Shown here piece after piece: positions 8,634 to 18,809 of a stretch of 64,000 nt of DNA. The notes under the pieces were generated by a model. That model saw only the letters and a list, made by a program, of their open reading frames with translations. It was not told where the DNA came from and ran no database searches. The DNA lies in assembly GCA_965247125.1 (NCBI GenBank), contig CBDFGO010000002.1:310001-374000 (forward strand), in the 5' to 3' direction. The position numbers and the translations under genes are program-made. Within the stretch, counting starts at the first letter, position 1. Each line of letters begins with the position of its first letter. This DNA is from CALBJU01 sp965247125. Its GTDB lineage: Bacteria > Bacteroidota > Rhodothermia > Rhodothermales > UBA10348.

Positions 8634-10136
8634 TTACCACTCATTTTCTTCTTTAGAAACGTTCATTTCTACCGGCACCGGATAATTTCCTGAGAAGCAG
8701 GCATCGCAGTATCCGTGGCCTTGCTCATTCGCACTGGCCACCGCTCCTTTCATTCCTTCCACCGTTAGATAGGCAAGCGAATCTACGCCCAGCCATTTCG
8801 CCATCACGTCGACGTCGCTCTCGTGCTCATTGGCAAATAACTCCTCGCGGCTCGGAAAGTCCATGCCGTAGAAACACGGATTTTTTACGGGAGGAGAAGC
8901 CACCCTGAAATGAACCTCTTTTGCACCCGCTTTTCGCACCATCTGCACGAGTTGTCTGGCTGTAGTTCCGCGAACAATCGAATCGTCGACCATTACGACT
9001 ACACGACCCTTCAAGACTCCCTCGACAGTGTTGAACTTGCTCCGCACCCGCTGTTCACGAGAGTGTTGTCCGGGCGCGATAAACGTCCGCCCGACATAGT
9101 GATTTCGAATCAGACCGATCTCATACCGACAGCGCTGGCCGAGCTTCTTGCACTCGTTCACGTATCCCAGCGTGGCCGTGTTCGATGAATCGGGCACGCT
9201 GATGACGATGGGTTTCGCATCACCTTCGGGGACCGTCGGTACGGGCGCATCGTGGGCCAACTGCTTGCCCATCTTGCGGCGAACCTTGTCAACCATTTCT
9301 CCGAAAATCTTGGAGTCGGGCCTGGAGAAATAGATGTATTCAAAAACACACTGACTCACTCCGTTGTTGCGCGCCATCGCGAATGAGTCAAACTGCCCGG
9401 TCTCGATTCCCTTCTGATTGATGACTATCAGTTCACCGGGTTCAACATCCCGTACATACTCGGCGCCAACGAGGTCGAACGCGCAAGTCTCACTGGCAAC
9501 GCACCACGCGTCGGCATCCGACCCTTCACCCCGCGGAATGCGTCCAATCGCCAGAGGCCGAAATCCATTCGGGTCCCTAAGTGCAATGAGGGAATCATCG
9601 GTCAGAATGACGAGAGAGAAAGCTCCCTCAAGCTGGGAGACGGCGTCGACAATCTTATCAATCGGTTTTCGGCGCGTACTCTGTGCGATCAGATGGAGCA
9701 CGAGTTCCGAATCGGAAGTGCTCTGAAACAGTGTACCTCGCTCAACGAAGCTGCGCCTGATCTCGCGCGCGTTGGAAATATTGCCGTTGTGCGCCAACGC
9801 CAGATTTCCTTCACGGTAGTGAACCAGCAAAGGCTGAATATTTGCGGCGTTGTCTGAGGCCCCGGAAGTGGAGTATCGATTGTGTCCTATACCGGCCGTG
9901 CCAAGAAGCTTGCTCTCGAACAGAGTCGGGTCCTTGAATACGTCCAGAACCAAACCAGGGCGCTTATGGGCCGGCATGACCTTGCGCCCCTTTGCCTCAT
10001 CATAAACAGATGTGACGATGCCCGCAGATTCCTGTCCGCGATGCTGAAGAGCGTGAAGGCCCAGATAAATTTTGTGGGCCGCATTTTGAGCATTGAAAAT
10101 GCCAAAAATACCACAATACTCGCGAATAGAGCGCAT
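8634..10136 (-). CDS. purF: Amidophosphoribosyltransferase
   Basis: First committed step of purine synthesis: PRPP plus glutamine to 5-phosphoribosylamine. 500 residues. A 7-residue propeptide (MRSIREY) precedes the N-terminal nucleophile Cys8 in CGIFGIF, followed by LGLHALQHRGQESAG. The PRPP-binding loop VVMVDDSIVRGTT is intact. Cysteines in CVFEYIY, NPCFYGMD and YCDACFSG are those of the 4Fe-4S, B. subtilis-type enzymes. Minus strand, apparently single; no PurR box or PurF-type riboswitch was seen upstream. Confidence 0.96.
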   Translation of the reverse strand: MRSIREYCGIFGIFNAQNAAHKIYLGLHALQHRGQESAGIVTSVYDEAKGRKVMPAHKRPGLVLDVFKDPTLFESKLLGTAGIGHNRYSTSGASDNAANIQPLLVHYREGNLALAHNGNISNAREIRRSFVERGTLFQSTSDSELVLHLIAQSTRRKPIDKIVDAVSQLEGAFSLVILTDDSLIALRDPNGFRPLAIGRIPRGEGSDADAWCVASETCAFDLVGAEYVRDVEPGELIVINQKGIETGQFDSFAMARNNGVSQCVFEYIYFSRPDSKIFGEMVDKVRRKMGKQLAHDAPVPTVPEGDAKPIVISVPDSSNTATLGYVNECKKLGQRCRYEIGLIRNHYVGRTFIAPGQHSREQRVRSKFNTVEGVLKGRVVVMVDDSIVRGTTARQLVQMVRKAGAKEVHFRVASPPVKNPCFYGMDFPSREELFANEHESDVDVMAKWLGVDSLAYLTVEGMKGAVASANEQGHGYCDACFSGNYPVPVEMNVSKEENEW

Positions 10137-10276
10137 TTTTGCGGGAGGCTGCCGGCAACAAAGAGATGGCTTGAATGTCGCCGGAATGGAATGTGTTTCG
10201 TGGAGATTCCGTGGACTTCCTGGATGCCCAAAGATAGCTACAATAAGGTGTCAGGTCCTACAGGATTCGATCACGA

Positions 10277-11629
10277 TTAAGAAGATTGGTCGCGCCTGGA
10301 GCCAATCTTGATCCGGACCTGAACCACCCGATGATTAATGACCTCGGTGACCTCATAGGTAATGCCTGCGTATTCGAAACGGTCACCTTCAGCCGGTATC
10401 TCCCTCGCCAGGTCGAAGATTAATCCTCCCAAGGTTTCGAAATCCAGTTTTTCGGTATCGGTTTTAGTGCCAAGAATTTCGTTGAGATCGTCCAGATCGA
10501 TTTTAGCGTCGACCAGGTATTCGGTGGCCGATATTTTTTCGTACAGTTCCTCTTCATCCTCGTCGTGTTCATCGCGAATCTCGCCGACGATTTCCTCCAG
10601 CACATCCTCGAGAGTCACCAGCCCCGCCGTTCCGCCATACTCGTCGACGACCAGCGCGATGTGCGTCTTGCGTTCTTGAAAGTCACGGAGGAGATCATCC
10701 AGCATCTTTCCAAGCGGGACGAAAATCGCAGGACGCGCGAGGCGCGTCCAATCGATGTTTTTTTCGTCTGGATTTTCCGTCAGTACTCGGAGGAGGTCTT
10801 TTGCATAAATGATTCCGAGAATGTTGTCCAGGTGCTCGACATACAGGGGAAGGCGCGAATGCCCGCTCCGACGAATGATCTCAATCGCATCTGCGATATT
10901 TGCTCCGACATCGAGCGCGATGATATCCAGACGGCTGATCATGATTTCCCGAACACTGGTGTCTCCGAAATCGACGATCGAATGAATCATTTCTCGCTCT
11001 CCTTCCTCAATCGTCCCGTGGGCCGCACCAATTTCAGCCATGGTCTTCAGGTCTTCAGACGATATTTTTTCTTCAAAGCCAGAAAATCGACCATGAAAGG
11101 CTTGCATCGCCCGAGCGAGCATGGAAGAGAGCGGTTGCAGAATCCGATGCAGCAGTAGCAGGATCCAACTGATGCGCTTTGTGAAGTTGACCGGCTGTCG
11201 GGCCGCAATCAGTTTCGGCGTTATTTCGCTGACTACCAAGATGATAAACGTCAGGACGATCACCTCGATGACAACGGTTGCTACAGGACTCCAGCTGTTT
11301 GCAGTTGCGACCGCGTGTGTCAAGACGGCCGCCGTGATGGCGGCACCGACGTTGACCATCGTGTTCAGGATCAGGATGCTGACGAGAACGGATCGTGGGT
11401 GGGCCAGCAACTTAGAGACGCGTTTGGAAGCCGCATCTTCTCCCATTTTCAGTTCTTCTTTCTGGCTACTGTCCAGCGTGAAGAGCGCTACTTCAGAGCC
11501 GGAAAAAAGTGCAGACAGAAATAGCAGAAGAACGAGAACGATCGATCCAGTGATCAGATTTCCCGTGTCCAGGGTGTTCTCCTGAATTAAATGCAGTACG
11601 CTCAAGAAAAGCGCGGACGGAGGCTCCAA
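10277..11629 (-). CDS. CNNM/CorC (HlyC) family membrane protein with CBS domains
   Basis: 450 residues. An N-terminal DUF21/CNNM membrane domain (about 25-200: four hydrophobic segments including IVLVLLLFLSALFSGSEVALF and VATVVIEVIVLTFIILVVSE) is followed by a CBS pair (about 220-350; DTSVREIMISRLDI, RSGHSRLPLY, ALVVDEYGGTAGLVTLED) and a C-terminal CorC_HlyC transporter-associated domain (EYLVDAKIDLDDLNE, ETLGGLIFDLAREIPAEGD). Family members export or sense Mg2+/Co2+ or similar cations; a haemolysin role is historical naming. Same strand as purF (140-bp gap) and the SNF transporter. Confidence 0.92.
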   Translation of the reverse strand: MEPPSALFLSVLHLIQENTLDTGNLITGSIVLVLLLFLSALFSGSEVALFTLDSSQKEELKMGEDAASKRVSKLLAHPRSVLVSILILNTMVNVGAAITAAVLTHAVATANSWSPVATVVIEVIVLTFIILVVSEITPKLIAARQPVNFTKRISWILLLLHRILQPLSSMLARAMQAFHGRFSGFEEKISSEDLKTMAEIGAAHGTIEEGEREMIHSIVDFGDTSVREIMISRLDIIALDVGANIADAIEIIRRSGHSRLPLYVEHLDNILGIIYAKDLLRVLTENPDEKNIDWTRLARPAIFVPLGKMLDDLLRDFQERKTHIALVVDEYGGTAGLVTLEDVLEEIVGEIRDEHDEDEEELYEKISATEYLVDAKIDLDDLNEILGTKTDTEKLDFETLGGLIFDLAREIPAEGDRFEYAGITYEVTEVINHRVVQVRIKIGSRRDQSS

Positions 11630-11695
11630 AGTCGGTGAGGAAGATCCCTCGGAAGATTAAAAAATAGTTGGAATCACGCCAATGATACTCCGGTA

Positions 11696-13072
11696 CTAGA
11701 AGTACTGTTGCGTCCAGATAATGTAAACAAGAATTAAACCAACGGCGACTGGGCAGACGAACCGCACAAGGAAGGAGTACATCGTTGATACCTGTAGCGA
11801 GTGTCCACTCGACTCAAGCGAATTGAGCGCAGCCGGCACGCCCCACTTCCAACCGACAAACAGACAAAGACCGAGGGCGCCAATCGAAAGCGAGTAGTTA
11901 CCCCAAATGATGTCCTGCAGCGAGAGGAAATCAATACCCGTTCCGAGGAAGTTGCCCAGAGCGGGAACGGCCGGGACCGAACCCTGCGAAAGCGCGGAAG
12001 GGATGGCAAAGACGAAACATGCTGCTCCAATCCACAATGCGGCACGTTTTCTGTCCCATTCATTTTCATCCACGAAATACGCCACTACAACCTCTAACAG
12101 CGATATGGTCGAAGTAAGTGCCGCGATCGCCAGGAGGAAGTAGAACGCAATCGCAAACAACCCTCCCGCAGGAAGCTGGCCGAAAATAGAAGGAAGCACT
12201 ACGAACACCAGACCAGGTCCAGCGTCTGGACTGGCACCCACGCTGAAGAGGGCCGGGAAGATGATCAGTCCCGCGAGTATGGCAATTCCAGTGTCGAAGA
12301 GTGCGACAATGATTCCGGCCTGGTGGAGATTTTCCTTTTCGGGGAAATAGGATCCGTACGTGATCATTGCGCCCATGCCGAGTGAAAGACTGAAAAGTGC
12401 TTGACCGAGCGCTGCCATGATCACTCCTACAGAAAGTTTGGAGAAGTCAGGCTGGAACAGGTATGCAACGCCTTCCATGCCACATTCGAGCGTCATCGAT
12501 CGAACGGCCATGATGACCAGAACGACGAGGAGGGTGGGCATCAAAATCTTCGTCGTCCTTTCGATTCCTTTGGACACACCGCCACGAACGACGCCGATGG
12601 TCAGAGCCATGAATATCGCTGTGAGGATTAGCGGCGTTACCGAACCACCAATCAGCGTATCAAATATAGCTCCACTTTCGTCGGCCGTGATCACGCCTCC
12701 GATCTGGCCCGTGATCGAGCTCCACAGATAGGAGAGTGTCCAGCCAGCGATGACTGCGTAGAACGCTAGAATTCCGAAACCCGTGAGCACTCCCAGACCG
12801 CCCAACCACTTCCAGTTGGTTCCTGGCGCCAGCTTCTTGAACGCTCCAACCGGATTCAGTTTGGTGAACCGACCGATTGAAAGTTCAGACAGGACGACCG
12901 GGACGCCGATCAGAAAGACAAATCCAAGGTAAACGAGGACGAATGCCCCTCCTCCATTCTCACCGGCGGTGTAGGGAAAGCGCCAAATATTTCCCAGACC
13001 GATTGCCGATCCGGCTGCCGCAAGAATAAATCCTGTTTTGCCGCTCCACTGACCGCGATTTGCAGATGCCAT
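11696..13072 (-). CDS. Sodium-dependent transporter, SNF/NSS family
   Basis: 458 residues, about 11-12 membrane spans, normal for bacterial neurotransmitter:sodium symporters. The TM1 signature with Na+ and substrate sites is visible at the start (GFILAAAGSAIGLGNIWRFP), and the unwound TM6 region SLSLGMGAMITYGSYFP matches the family. Substrates are usually amino acids; the exact one cannot be read. Same strand as the CNNM gene downstream (67-bp gap), probably separately regulated. Confidence 0.93.
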   Translation of the reverse strand: MASANRGQWSGKTGFILAAAGSAIGLGNIWRFPYTAGENGGGAFVLVYLGFVFLIGVPVVLSELSIGRFTKLNPVGAFKKLAPGTNWKWLGGLGVLTGFGILAFYAVIAGWTLSYLWSSITGQIGGVITADESGAIFDTLIGGSVTPLILTAIFMALTIGVVRGGVSKGIERTTKILMPTLLVVLVIMAVRSMTLECGMEGVAYLFQPDFSKLSVGVIMAALGQALFSLSLGMGAMITYGSYFPEKENLHQAGIIVALFDTGIAILAGLIIFPALFSVGASPDAGPGLVFVVLPSIFGQLPAGGLFAIAFYFLLAIAALTSTISLLEVVVAYFVDENEWDRKRAALWIGAACFVFAIPSALSQGSVPAVPALGNFLGTGIDFLSLQDIIWGNYSLSIGALGLCLFVGWKWGVPAALNSLESSGHSLQVSTMYSFLVRFVCPVAVGLILVYIIWTQQYF

Positions 13073-13226
13073 GAGTAGTTATTGCCTTGTGATTCCTGGG
13101 TGGACGATACGTAATGCCAGAAAATCGGGCAGGCTACCACTTGAAAAGGGCGTACCTCGATCTTGGCGGTTGCAATAACCCGCTCCGAGGAATGAAATGC
13201 AAGCCGGAAAGCGACTGGTTGTAATC

Positions 13227-15626
13227 TTACTCGTATCGAAGGGAGTGAATGGGGTTCGTCGTAGCTACGCGAATCGATTGCCAACTCACCGTTGCAACAG
13301 AGATTGCGATTGCGGCTACGAATGCGATCGCGTAGGTCATCCAGGTCTGATCTGTGGCGTAGGAAAATCCTGAAAGCCATTCATTCATGGCAAACCAGGT
13401 GAGCGGGGCCGCGAGAATGAACGCTGGAATGACCAGCCTTACCAGATCTCTGGTCAGCAAGTACGTAACACCCCCTACCGTCGCACCGAGCGCCTTTCGT
13501 ATGCCCACCTCTTTGGTGCGCTTTTCTGCAGCATACGACGCGAGCCCAAACAGACCCAGACAGGCGATGAATATCGTCAGCGCGGCGAAATACAGGAGTA
13601 GTTTTCGAAGGACGCGCTCTGTACTGTACAACACCCCAAATCGGTCGTCCAAAAATCTAACATCGAACACATAACCTGGGACAACGTCGTTCCAGATTGC
13701 CTCCATCTGGGCGATGACCCTCGGAGCGGCTGCAGGAGTTATCCGAACAAAGGCATAAAAGGCAAAGAAATTGTAGACCATGGCGACCGGCCCAATCTTC
13801 TGATGGGCGCTGGCCGAATTGAAGTCCTTCACCAAACCGATGATTTCCCGCCGATTATTGCCACCTCCCGGGAAGATCACCTCCTGGCCAATGGCTTCCT
13901 CAGCGCTTGGATATCCGAATGTCCGTACCGCTTCTTCGTTCAAGACGACCCCCGTCAGGGTATCTGACGGGAAATCTCTCGAAAAGGCCCTGCCCGCAGC
14001 CATTTCCATTCCCAAAGTCCGCTCGTAGTCGTAGCGGACGATGAAGAGTGTCACCGGCCAACTCTCCTCCTCACTGGCATGAGATGGCCTGAGTCGAGCC
14101 GGATTGGAAAATCCAGCCGGAGACGATATGCCGGCCGACACCGATTCGACTCCGCTGAGACTCAGGTACGCCTCCCGCAACGCAGGGTAGCGCGAAGAGG
14201 GGGTCGGGTCGGTCAGTTCGACCGTCACGACTTGCTCTTTGTCAAATCCCAGATCCATCTCGCTGATGTAAACCATCTGCAGGTAGACGGTCGCGGTGGC
14301 GATGATCAGGGCGATCGAAATGGCAAACTGAAACACGACCAGTCCGTCCCGCAGTGAAACACGTCCCCCTCCTCGGGCGACATGAATTCCTTTCAGGACG
14401 GTCGCCGGCAAAAATGAGGACAAGAAAAATGCGGGGTACGAGCCCGATATAAGGCCTACGATGATAGCGGTGAGCAGCATCGTAATCAGGAGAGTGGGAT
14501 CGAACAGACTGGCCACGGAATAAGCTTTTCCGGTGAGGACGTTGAAGGCGCTGAGCGACAGCGAGGCGAGTCCGACGGATAATACCAGGGCAATAAACGA
14601 CGTCATCAGCGCTTCACCCAGGAACTGGGTAACGAGTTGATTTTTTCCTGCGCCCATCACTTTCCGAATGCCAACTTCCCGACTCCGTTTGGCAGAACGG
14701 GCTGTGGACAGATTCATGAAATTGATACAGGCGATCAACAAGATGAACAGGGCGATCGCACTGAATATCCAGACCGTTGTCATCGAGCCATTCGGGACAA
14801 TCTCGTCTCCCAGATTGGACGTGAGGTGTATGTCTGTGATGGAAACAAGGTTTGTGATGACCTCGACCCCCGCCTGTGGTGCCACGGAGGCAGCATACTC
14901 GGAGATGGCTGCCGATACAGATTCCGGAGATGCTCCCGGCGTGAGTTTCAGATACGTGTACGCAAACGGAAACGGTGCTTCGGGTACATTTATCAGATAC
15001 AACTGGGTCGGATCGCGCATCGATTCGAAGGAAGCCAGGAAATCATACCGCATGTGGGATGAGGGCAACATGTCTTCCATCACGCCCGATACGGTGAACT
15101 CGTATTGATTGTCCAATTTTAGCGTCCGGCCCATCGGATCGGCATCGTCGAAATATTTTTTGGCCATCGACTCGCTCAAGACAACAGTCCAGGGCGCCTC
15201 TAGCGCGGTCGCGGCATCGCCCAACGTGAGTGCGATTCCGAACATGTCAAAGACCTGAGCGTCTGCAAACGTCCACCAGTTTTCAGAGTAGTTGTCGTCC
15301 TCATAGCCTACCATCCATTTTTGACGAGGTGGCTTAAACCGTACGGCGCTGACAATTTCTGCCTGCTGGTCGACGATGCCCGGAATCCAGTTCGGCGGAG
15401 TCTGGGCCAGGATCTGGGTGCCCTGGTTGGTCTGTCCGGTCAGTTGAATCCGGTAGATATTCTCCGCGTCCCTGTAATGTTTGTCGTAACTCAGTTCGTC
15501 TGTAACGAAGAGCGAGATCAACAAGAAACATGCGAACCCGAGGGCCAGGCCAGCAATATTCAGGAAAGCGAATACCTTTTGTGAACGCAAATGGCGAAGG
15601 CCGACCAGCAGATAATTGCTTAGCAT
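13227..15626 (-). CDS. ABC transporter permease, FtsX/MacB type (two modules)
   Basis: 799 residues: TM1 (about 20-42, VFAFLNIAGLALGFACFLLI), a MacB-type periplasmic domain (about 50-260), three TMs around residues 290-400 with the FtsX core (FMNLSTARSAKRSREVGIRK), a second TM and periplasmic domain, then three C-terminal TMs with a second core (ASYAAEKRTKEVGIRKALGA). This double-module form is typical of Bacteroidota-type permeases that pair with LolD/MacB-like ATPases in lipoprotein or antibiotic efflux. No ATPase gene is adjacent, so the partner is elsewhere. Confidence 0.9.
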   Translation of the reverse strand: MLSNYLLVGLRHLRSQKVFAFLNIAGLALGFACFLLISLFVTDELSYDKHYRDAENIYRIQLTGQTNQGTQILAQTPPNWIPGIVDQQAEIVSAVRFKPPRQKWMVGYEDDNYSENWWTFADAQVFDMFGIALTLGDAATALEAPWTVVLSESMAKKYFDDADPMGRTLKLDNQYEFTVSGVMEDMLPSSHMRYDFLASFESMRDPTQLYLINVPEAPFPFAYTYLKLTPGASPESVSAAISEYAASVAPQAGVEVITNLVSITDIHLTSNLGDEIVPNGSMTTVWIFSAIALFILLIACINFMNLSTARSAKRSREVGIRKVMGAGKNQLVTQFLGEALMTSFIALVLSVGLASLSLSAFNVLTGKAYSVASLFDPTLLITMLLTAIIVGLISGSYPAFFLSSFLPATVLKGIHVARGGGRVSLRDGLVVFQFAISIALIIATATVYLQMVYISEMDLGFDKEQVVTVELTDPTPSSRYPALREAYLSLSGVESVSAGISSPAGFSNPARLRPSHASEEESWPVTLFIVRYDYERTLGMEMAAGRAFSRDFPSDTLTGVVLNEEAVRTFGYPSAEEAIGQEVIFPGGGNNRREIIGLVKDFNSASAHQKIGPVAMVYNFFAFYAFVRITPAAAPRVIAQMEAIWNDVVPGYVFDVRFLDDRFGVLYSTERVLRKLLLYFAALTIFIACLGLFGLASYAAEKRTKEVGIRKALGATVGGVTYLLTRDLVRLVIPAFILAAPLTWFAMNEWLSGFSYATDQTWMTYAIAFVAAIAISVATVSWQSIRVATTNPIHSLRYE

Positions 15627-15842
15627 GGAGGGGGAAGGGAAGGAGTATGGTGCAGGCTAACAGCACGTATTCGCAGATCTCAGGGCAGAGTTACGGATGA
15701 GGCTTCACATTTTCAGGAATTCGCCGTGCCCCAATGTTGATTGGCTGAAACACCTCCAATGACGCAGGCGGCCTGGATGTCCAAGACTCAGAGATGCGCC
15801 AAAGGCCCGTGGTCTACTGAAGCGGGAAGTCCGTTAAATGAA

Positions 15843-15873
15843 TGTGGGGCGCTGACGAAGTCAGCGCCCCACA
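15843..15873 (-). terminator. Hairpin downstream of ssb
   Basis: A perfect 13-bp stem TGTGGGGCGCTGA/TCAGCGCCCCACA with a 5-nt loop lies 28 bp after the ssb stop. The following minus-strand DNA is only mildly T-rich. Sequence is closely related to the hairpins at 24088 and 40583. Confidence 0.6.
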
Positions 15874-15901
15874 CATACTCAATTTCGACTAGACCTGCAG
15901 A

Positions 15902-16378
15902 TTAGAATGGCAGATCGTCGTCTGGTTGAAATGTGTAGCTGTCGGAAGAACCAGAATCCGCAGCCGTAGTCGCCGCTTTCGCGGCTGCCACTGGCTTCGC
16001 AGGTTTCGCAGCTGCCGGTGCGATGTACGAATCACCATTTGTGCCCCGCCCGCTCAGCATCATCATTTCTTTGGCTTTGACTTCGGCCACATATTTCGTG
16101 TTACCGTCCTTGTCTTCGTAAGAACGAGTTTGCAGTGAGCCCTCAAAATAGACTTGAGAGCCTTTTTTCAGATACTCGTTGCAGATTTCTGCGAGCCTGC
16201 TCCACGCGACAATGCTGTGCCACTCCGTTCTCTCCACCCATTCGCCACCGGCGTCTTTGTACGATTCATTCGTCGCGAGACGAAGATTGCAAACTGCCGT
16301 TCCGGATCCGGTATAGCGTAATTCGGGGTCCTGCCCGAGATTGCCGACCAGGATCACCTTATTTACTCCACGTGCCAT
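15902..16378 (-). CDS. ssb: Single-stranded DNA-binding protein
   Basis: 158 residues with the OB fold (MARGVNKVILVGNLGQDPELRY, WHSIVAWSRLAEICNEYLKKG) over about 1-105, a low-complexity Ala/Pro linker and the acidic tip DDDLPF that docks SSB partners. A strong Shine-Dalgarno (AGGAGG, 8 nt before ATG) supports the start and is unusual among the genes here, consistent with high expression. Confidence 0.96.
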   Translation of the reverse strand: MARGVNKVILVGNLGQDPELRYTGSGTAVCNLRLATNESYKDAGGEWVERTEWHSIVAWSRLAEICNEYLKKGSQVYFEGSLQTRSYEDKDGNTKYVAEVKAKEMMMLSGRGTNGDSYIAPAAAKPAKPVAAAKAATTAADSGSSDSYTFQPDDDLPF

Positions 16379-16826
16379 CTGTACACCTCCTGAATTCTTT
16401 CTTTTACATGAGCCCCTGGCGATTCAATACGTATCCACCGGCAAGCCGGCTTTCAGGAATCAAGACATCCTGCCTCGATCCCCGCTACATCATCCGTAAC
16501 CACCAGGAGATGCAAAGGGTGTGGTTGTTAAAAAAACCCCCTGCTGCCCGAGGTCACCCTCTCGAATCAGGATCAGTCCAGGTGGACGTACCTGAGTCGA
16601 GCACGGCGATCTCTTTCCAACTCTCTTTTTGAAAAGCCGGTCTCTTTTTATAGAGCCGGGGGAGCCGAGTTTGTAACTTGCGATTGAAAATATAAACAGC
16701 GCATCTGACAGCCGTTTGTCACAGCTCGCCCATTTGCGCATCTTCCCTCAACCTGAGACATCTTACGCCACCATCGTCAAAAGATCTGACGAATGGAGAC
16801 GAAAGTTACCAACAGCTTCGCCCCGA
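16379..16826. other. Intergenic region between ssb and mazG
   Basis: Holds the divergent promoters. Apart from the ssb ribosome-binding site, only a weak inverted repeat near 16635-16662 (GCCGGTCTC...GAGCCGG) was seen. The longer open frame running into mazG from 16716 has no protein-like features before Met at 16827. Confidence 0.4.
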
Positions 16827-17642
16827 ATGACCGAAAAGATTTACGATCCAACGTTCACCGAAGCAGGGGCCTCGCTTGAGGCCTATTCAGACTTCGTCGC
16901 CATCGTCCGGCAGCTCAGACGTGACTGCCCCTGGGATAAGGAACAGAGCCATGAGAGCGTAAAGCACCTTCTTATTGAAGAAGCCTATGAAACGGTTGAG
17001 GCGATTGACGATGCGGATTGGGTGCAACTTAAAAAAGAGCTTGGTGATATTCTTCTGCATGTCGTCTTCCACAGTGTAATGGCCGCTGAAGCTGGAACGT
17101 TCACCCTTCAGGATGTGATCCAGGCTGAAACGGATAAACTGGTACGGCGACATCCCCATGTTTTTGGCGACACGGAAGTCGCCAACGTGCAGGAGGTACT
17201 CACGAACTGGGAAACTATTAAGATTCGCGAAGGCGAAAAGAAATCGGCCATGGAAGGCGTGCCTCGCAACCTTCCCATGCTGCTCAAGGCGCTCCGGATC
17301 CAGGAAAAAGCCTCGGGCGTGGGTTTTGACTTCCCGGCCCCCGCGGACGCATGGGAAAAAGTATCGGAAGAGTTGGCCGAGTTTCGGCAACTTGCAGACG
17401 CAGGGGCGTCCATCGAGGAGCAAGAAGCAGAGCTGGGCGACCTGTTTTTTGCAATCGTAAACTACGCCCGGCTTTCAGGAATGAATCCTGGGAGTGCTCT
17501 GGGAGGGACAAACGCGAAATTCATCCGAAGATTTCAGGGTGTGGAGCAAGCACTCGAATCGGAAGGCGTTTCGCTGATAGATGCATCGCTCGAACAAATG
17601 GATGCCCACTGGAACGCAATAAAGAGCAAAGAAAAGCCCTAG
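16827..17642 (+). CDS. mazG: Nucleoside triphosphate pyrophosphohydrolase
   Basis: All-alpha NTP pyrophosphohydrolase that hydrolyses (d)NTPs to monophosphates and is linked to stress and misincorporation control. The frame is open from 16716, but MTEKIYDP at 16827 is the natural start, giving about 271 residues, the length of duplicated MazG. First domain: CPWDKEQSHESVKHLLIEEA with EExxE and KELGDILLHVVFH; second domain: EELAEF and ELGDLFFAIVNYARL, keeping the Mg2+-binding Glu/Asp. It ends 4 bp inside the convergent gene. Confidence 0.94.
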   Translation: MTEKIYDPTFTEAGASLEAYSDFVAIVRQLRRDCPWDKEQSHESVKHLLIEEAYETVEAIDDADWVQLKKELGDILLHVVFHSVMAAEAGTFTLQDVIQAETDKLVRRHPHVFGDTEVANVQEVLTNWETIKIREGEKKSAMEGVPRNLPMLLKALRIQEKASGVGFDFPAPADAWEKVSEELAEFRQLADAGASIEEQEAELGDLFFAIVNYARLSGMNPGSALGGTNAKFIRRFQGVEQALESEGVSLIDASLEQMDAHWNAIKSKEKP

Positions 17643-18809
17643 TTGATTTTCACTCCGGTTCCAATTCCAATTCTTGTTGTGAGACCCATGTGGAAAATGC
17701 CATCCCGAGATCTGGACATCCAGAAACCGGTGCCCGGAATAGGCAAGATACCCGGATAAATATTTAACTCGATTACTTTCTTGGCATTGTGTGAGACCTG
17801 AAGAGAGGCAAGAAGAGAATTTTCGCGATCCAGGAATAGACCTACAGTTTCCGCTTTTTCGATGGTATACAAGCCTGTCTTTTCATCTACTTCCCTCAAC
17901 TTGCTCGTTTTAATTCCTGCTCCGACCGAGAACGCATATTGATTTTCGAGTTCTCTGGAGAGACCGACCATCAACCCCATTCCGACATGGTAAAACAGGC
18001 TGGTTCGATTCCATACGGAAGGTTTTAGTTTGAAGGAATAGTATTGGCCAACATTGTGCAGTTCTCCACTGCCGATGATGAATGAGGGTTGCTTACCCCA
18101 GACGGCCCCATGGAGCGTGTGAGAAAAAAATCGTTGAACGCGTTTCGATCTGAAAAGCAGGATGCTCGCTGTATCGAAGATGTAAATATCTGCTATCGGG
18201 TCAACATTTATCCCCGTTCTCCCATTGTTTTCATTGAGTTCATTGACGAAGCGCTCAACGGCGATTGTCGCATAAGTCATAAGGTCCGGGATGAGAAAAA
18301 CCGTGAGAATCGTAGTATTCCCAAAGGGTTCGATAGGCAATCCCGCCACCGATAACGTGCAATAGATAGTTGGGGCCCCATTGCGCCGTCTCAAGGTGAA
18401 AATTCAGTGGGAAGATTTCCTGAGATATGAAGTTTCGAGTGCCATATTTTCGTATCGATTTGAACAGTGCTGAAATGTTGTTCCAAAGATTTTTTGCGTC
18501 GATCCGATAATCTCTGTTCCTCAAGTCGCGGTCGTGAGTGCCCACCTGCAGAATATCGAACGCGTCGTTTAAAATGAACGAGAGAGGGGAAAAGTATGCT
18601 TCGCTGCCGAAGCTCAGATTCCGGTAATAGAGTCGTTCTTCGGTGCTCTGAGAATAAACTACAGTCGTTAATTGTAACGACAATAACAGTGTAAGTGCGC
18701 CGGTTTTATGCCACGTCAACGCACAGCTGATGACAGATCGATTCTGGAGCGGCTTCAATCGCCTAGTGATCTGCCGGGAGCACCTCGACGGGCGACAATC
18801 TACCCTCAT
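17639..18809 (-). pseudogene. Secreted/outer-membrane hypothetical protein, split by a frameshift
   Basis: Two overlapping frames (18255-18809 and 17639-18394) form one gene. The 5' frame has a signal peptide (GALTLLLSLQLTTVVYSQS) and runs through LLHVIGGGIAYRTLWEYYDS; the 3' frame resumes with MTYATIAVERFVNELNENN and DPIADIYIFDTASILLF and continues to a beta-barrel-like end. Removing one base from the five-base A run at 18296-18300 joins them without loss. The start is uncertain: ATG at 18809 overlaps the upstream amidohydrolase end by 47 bp, and a TTG near 18713 gives a normal signal peptide. No named family recognised. Could be a sequencing error rather than a true pseudogene. Confidence 0.65.
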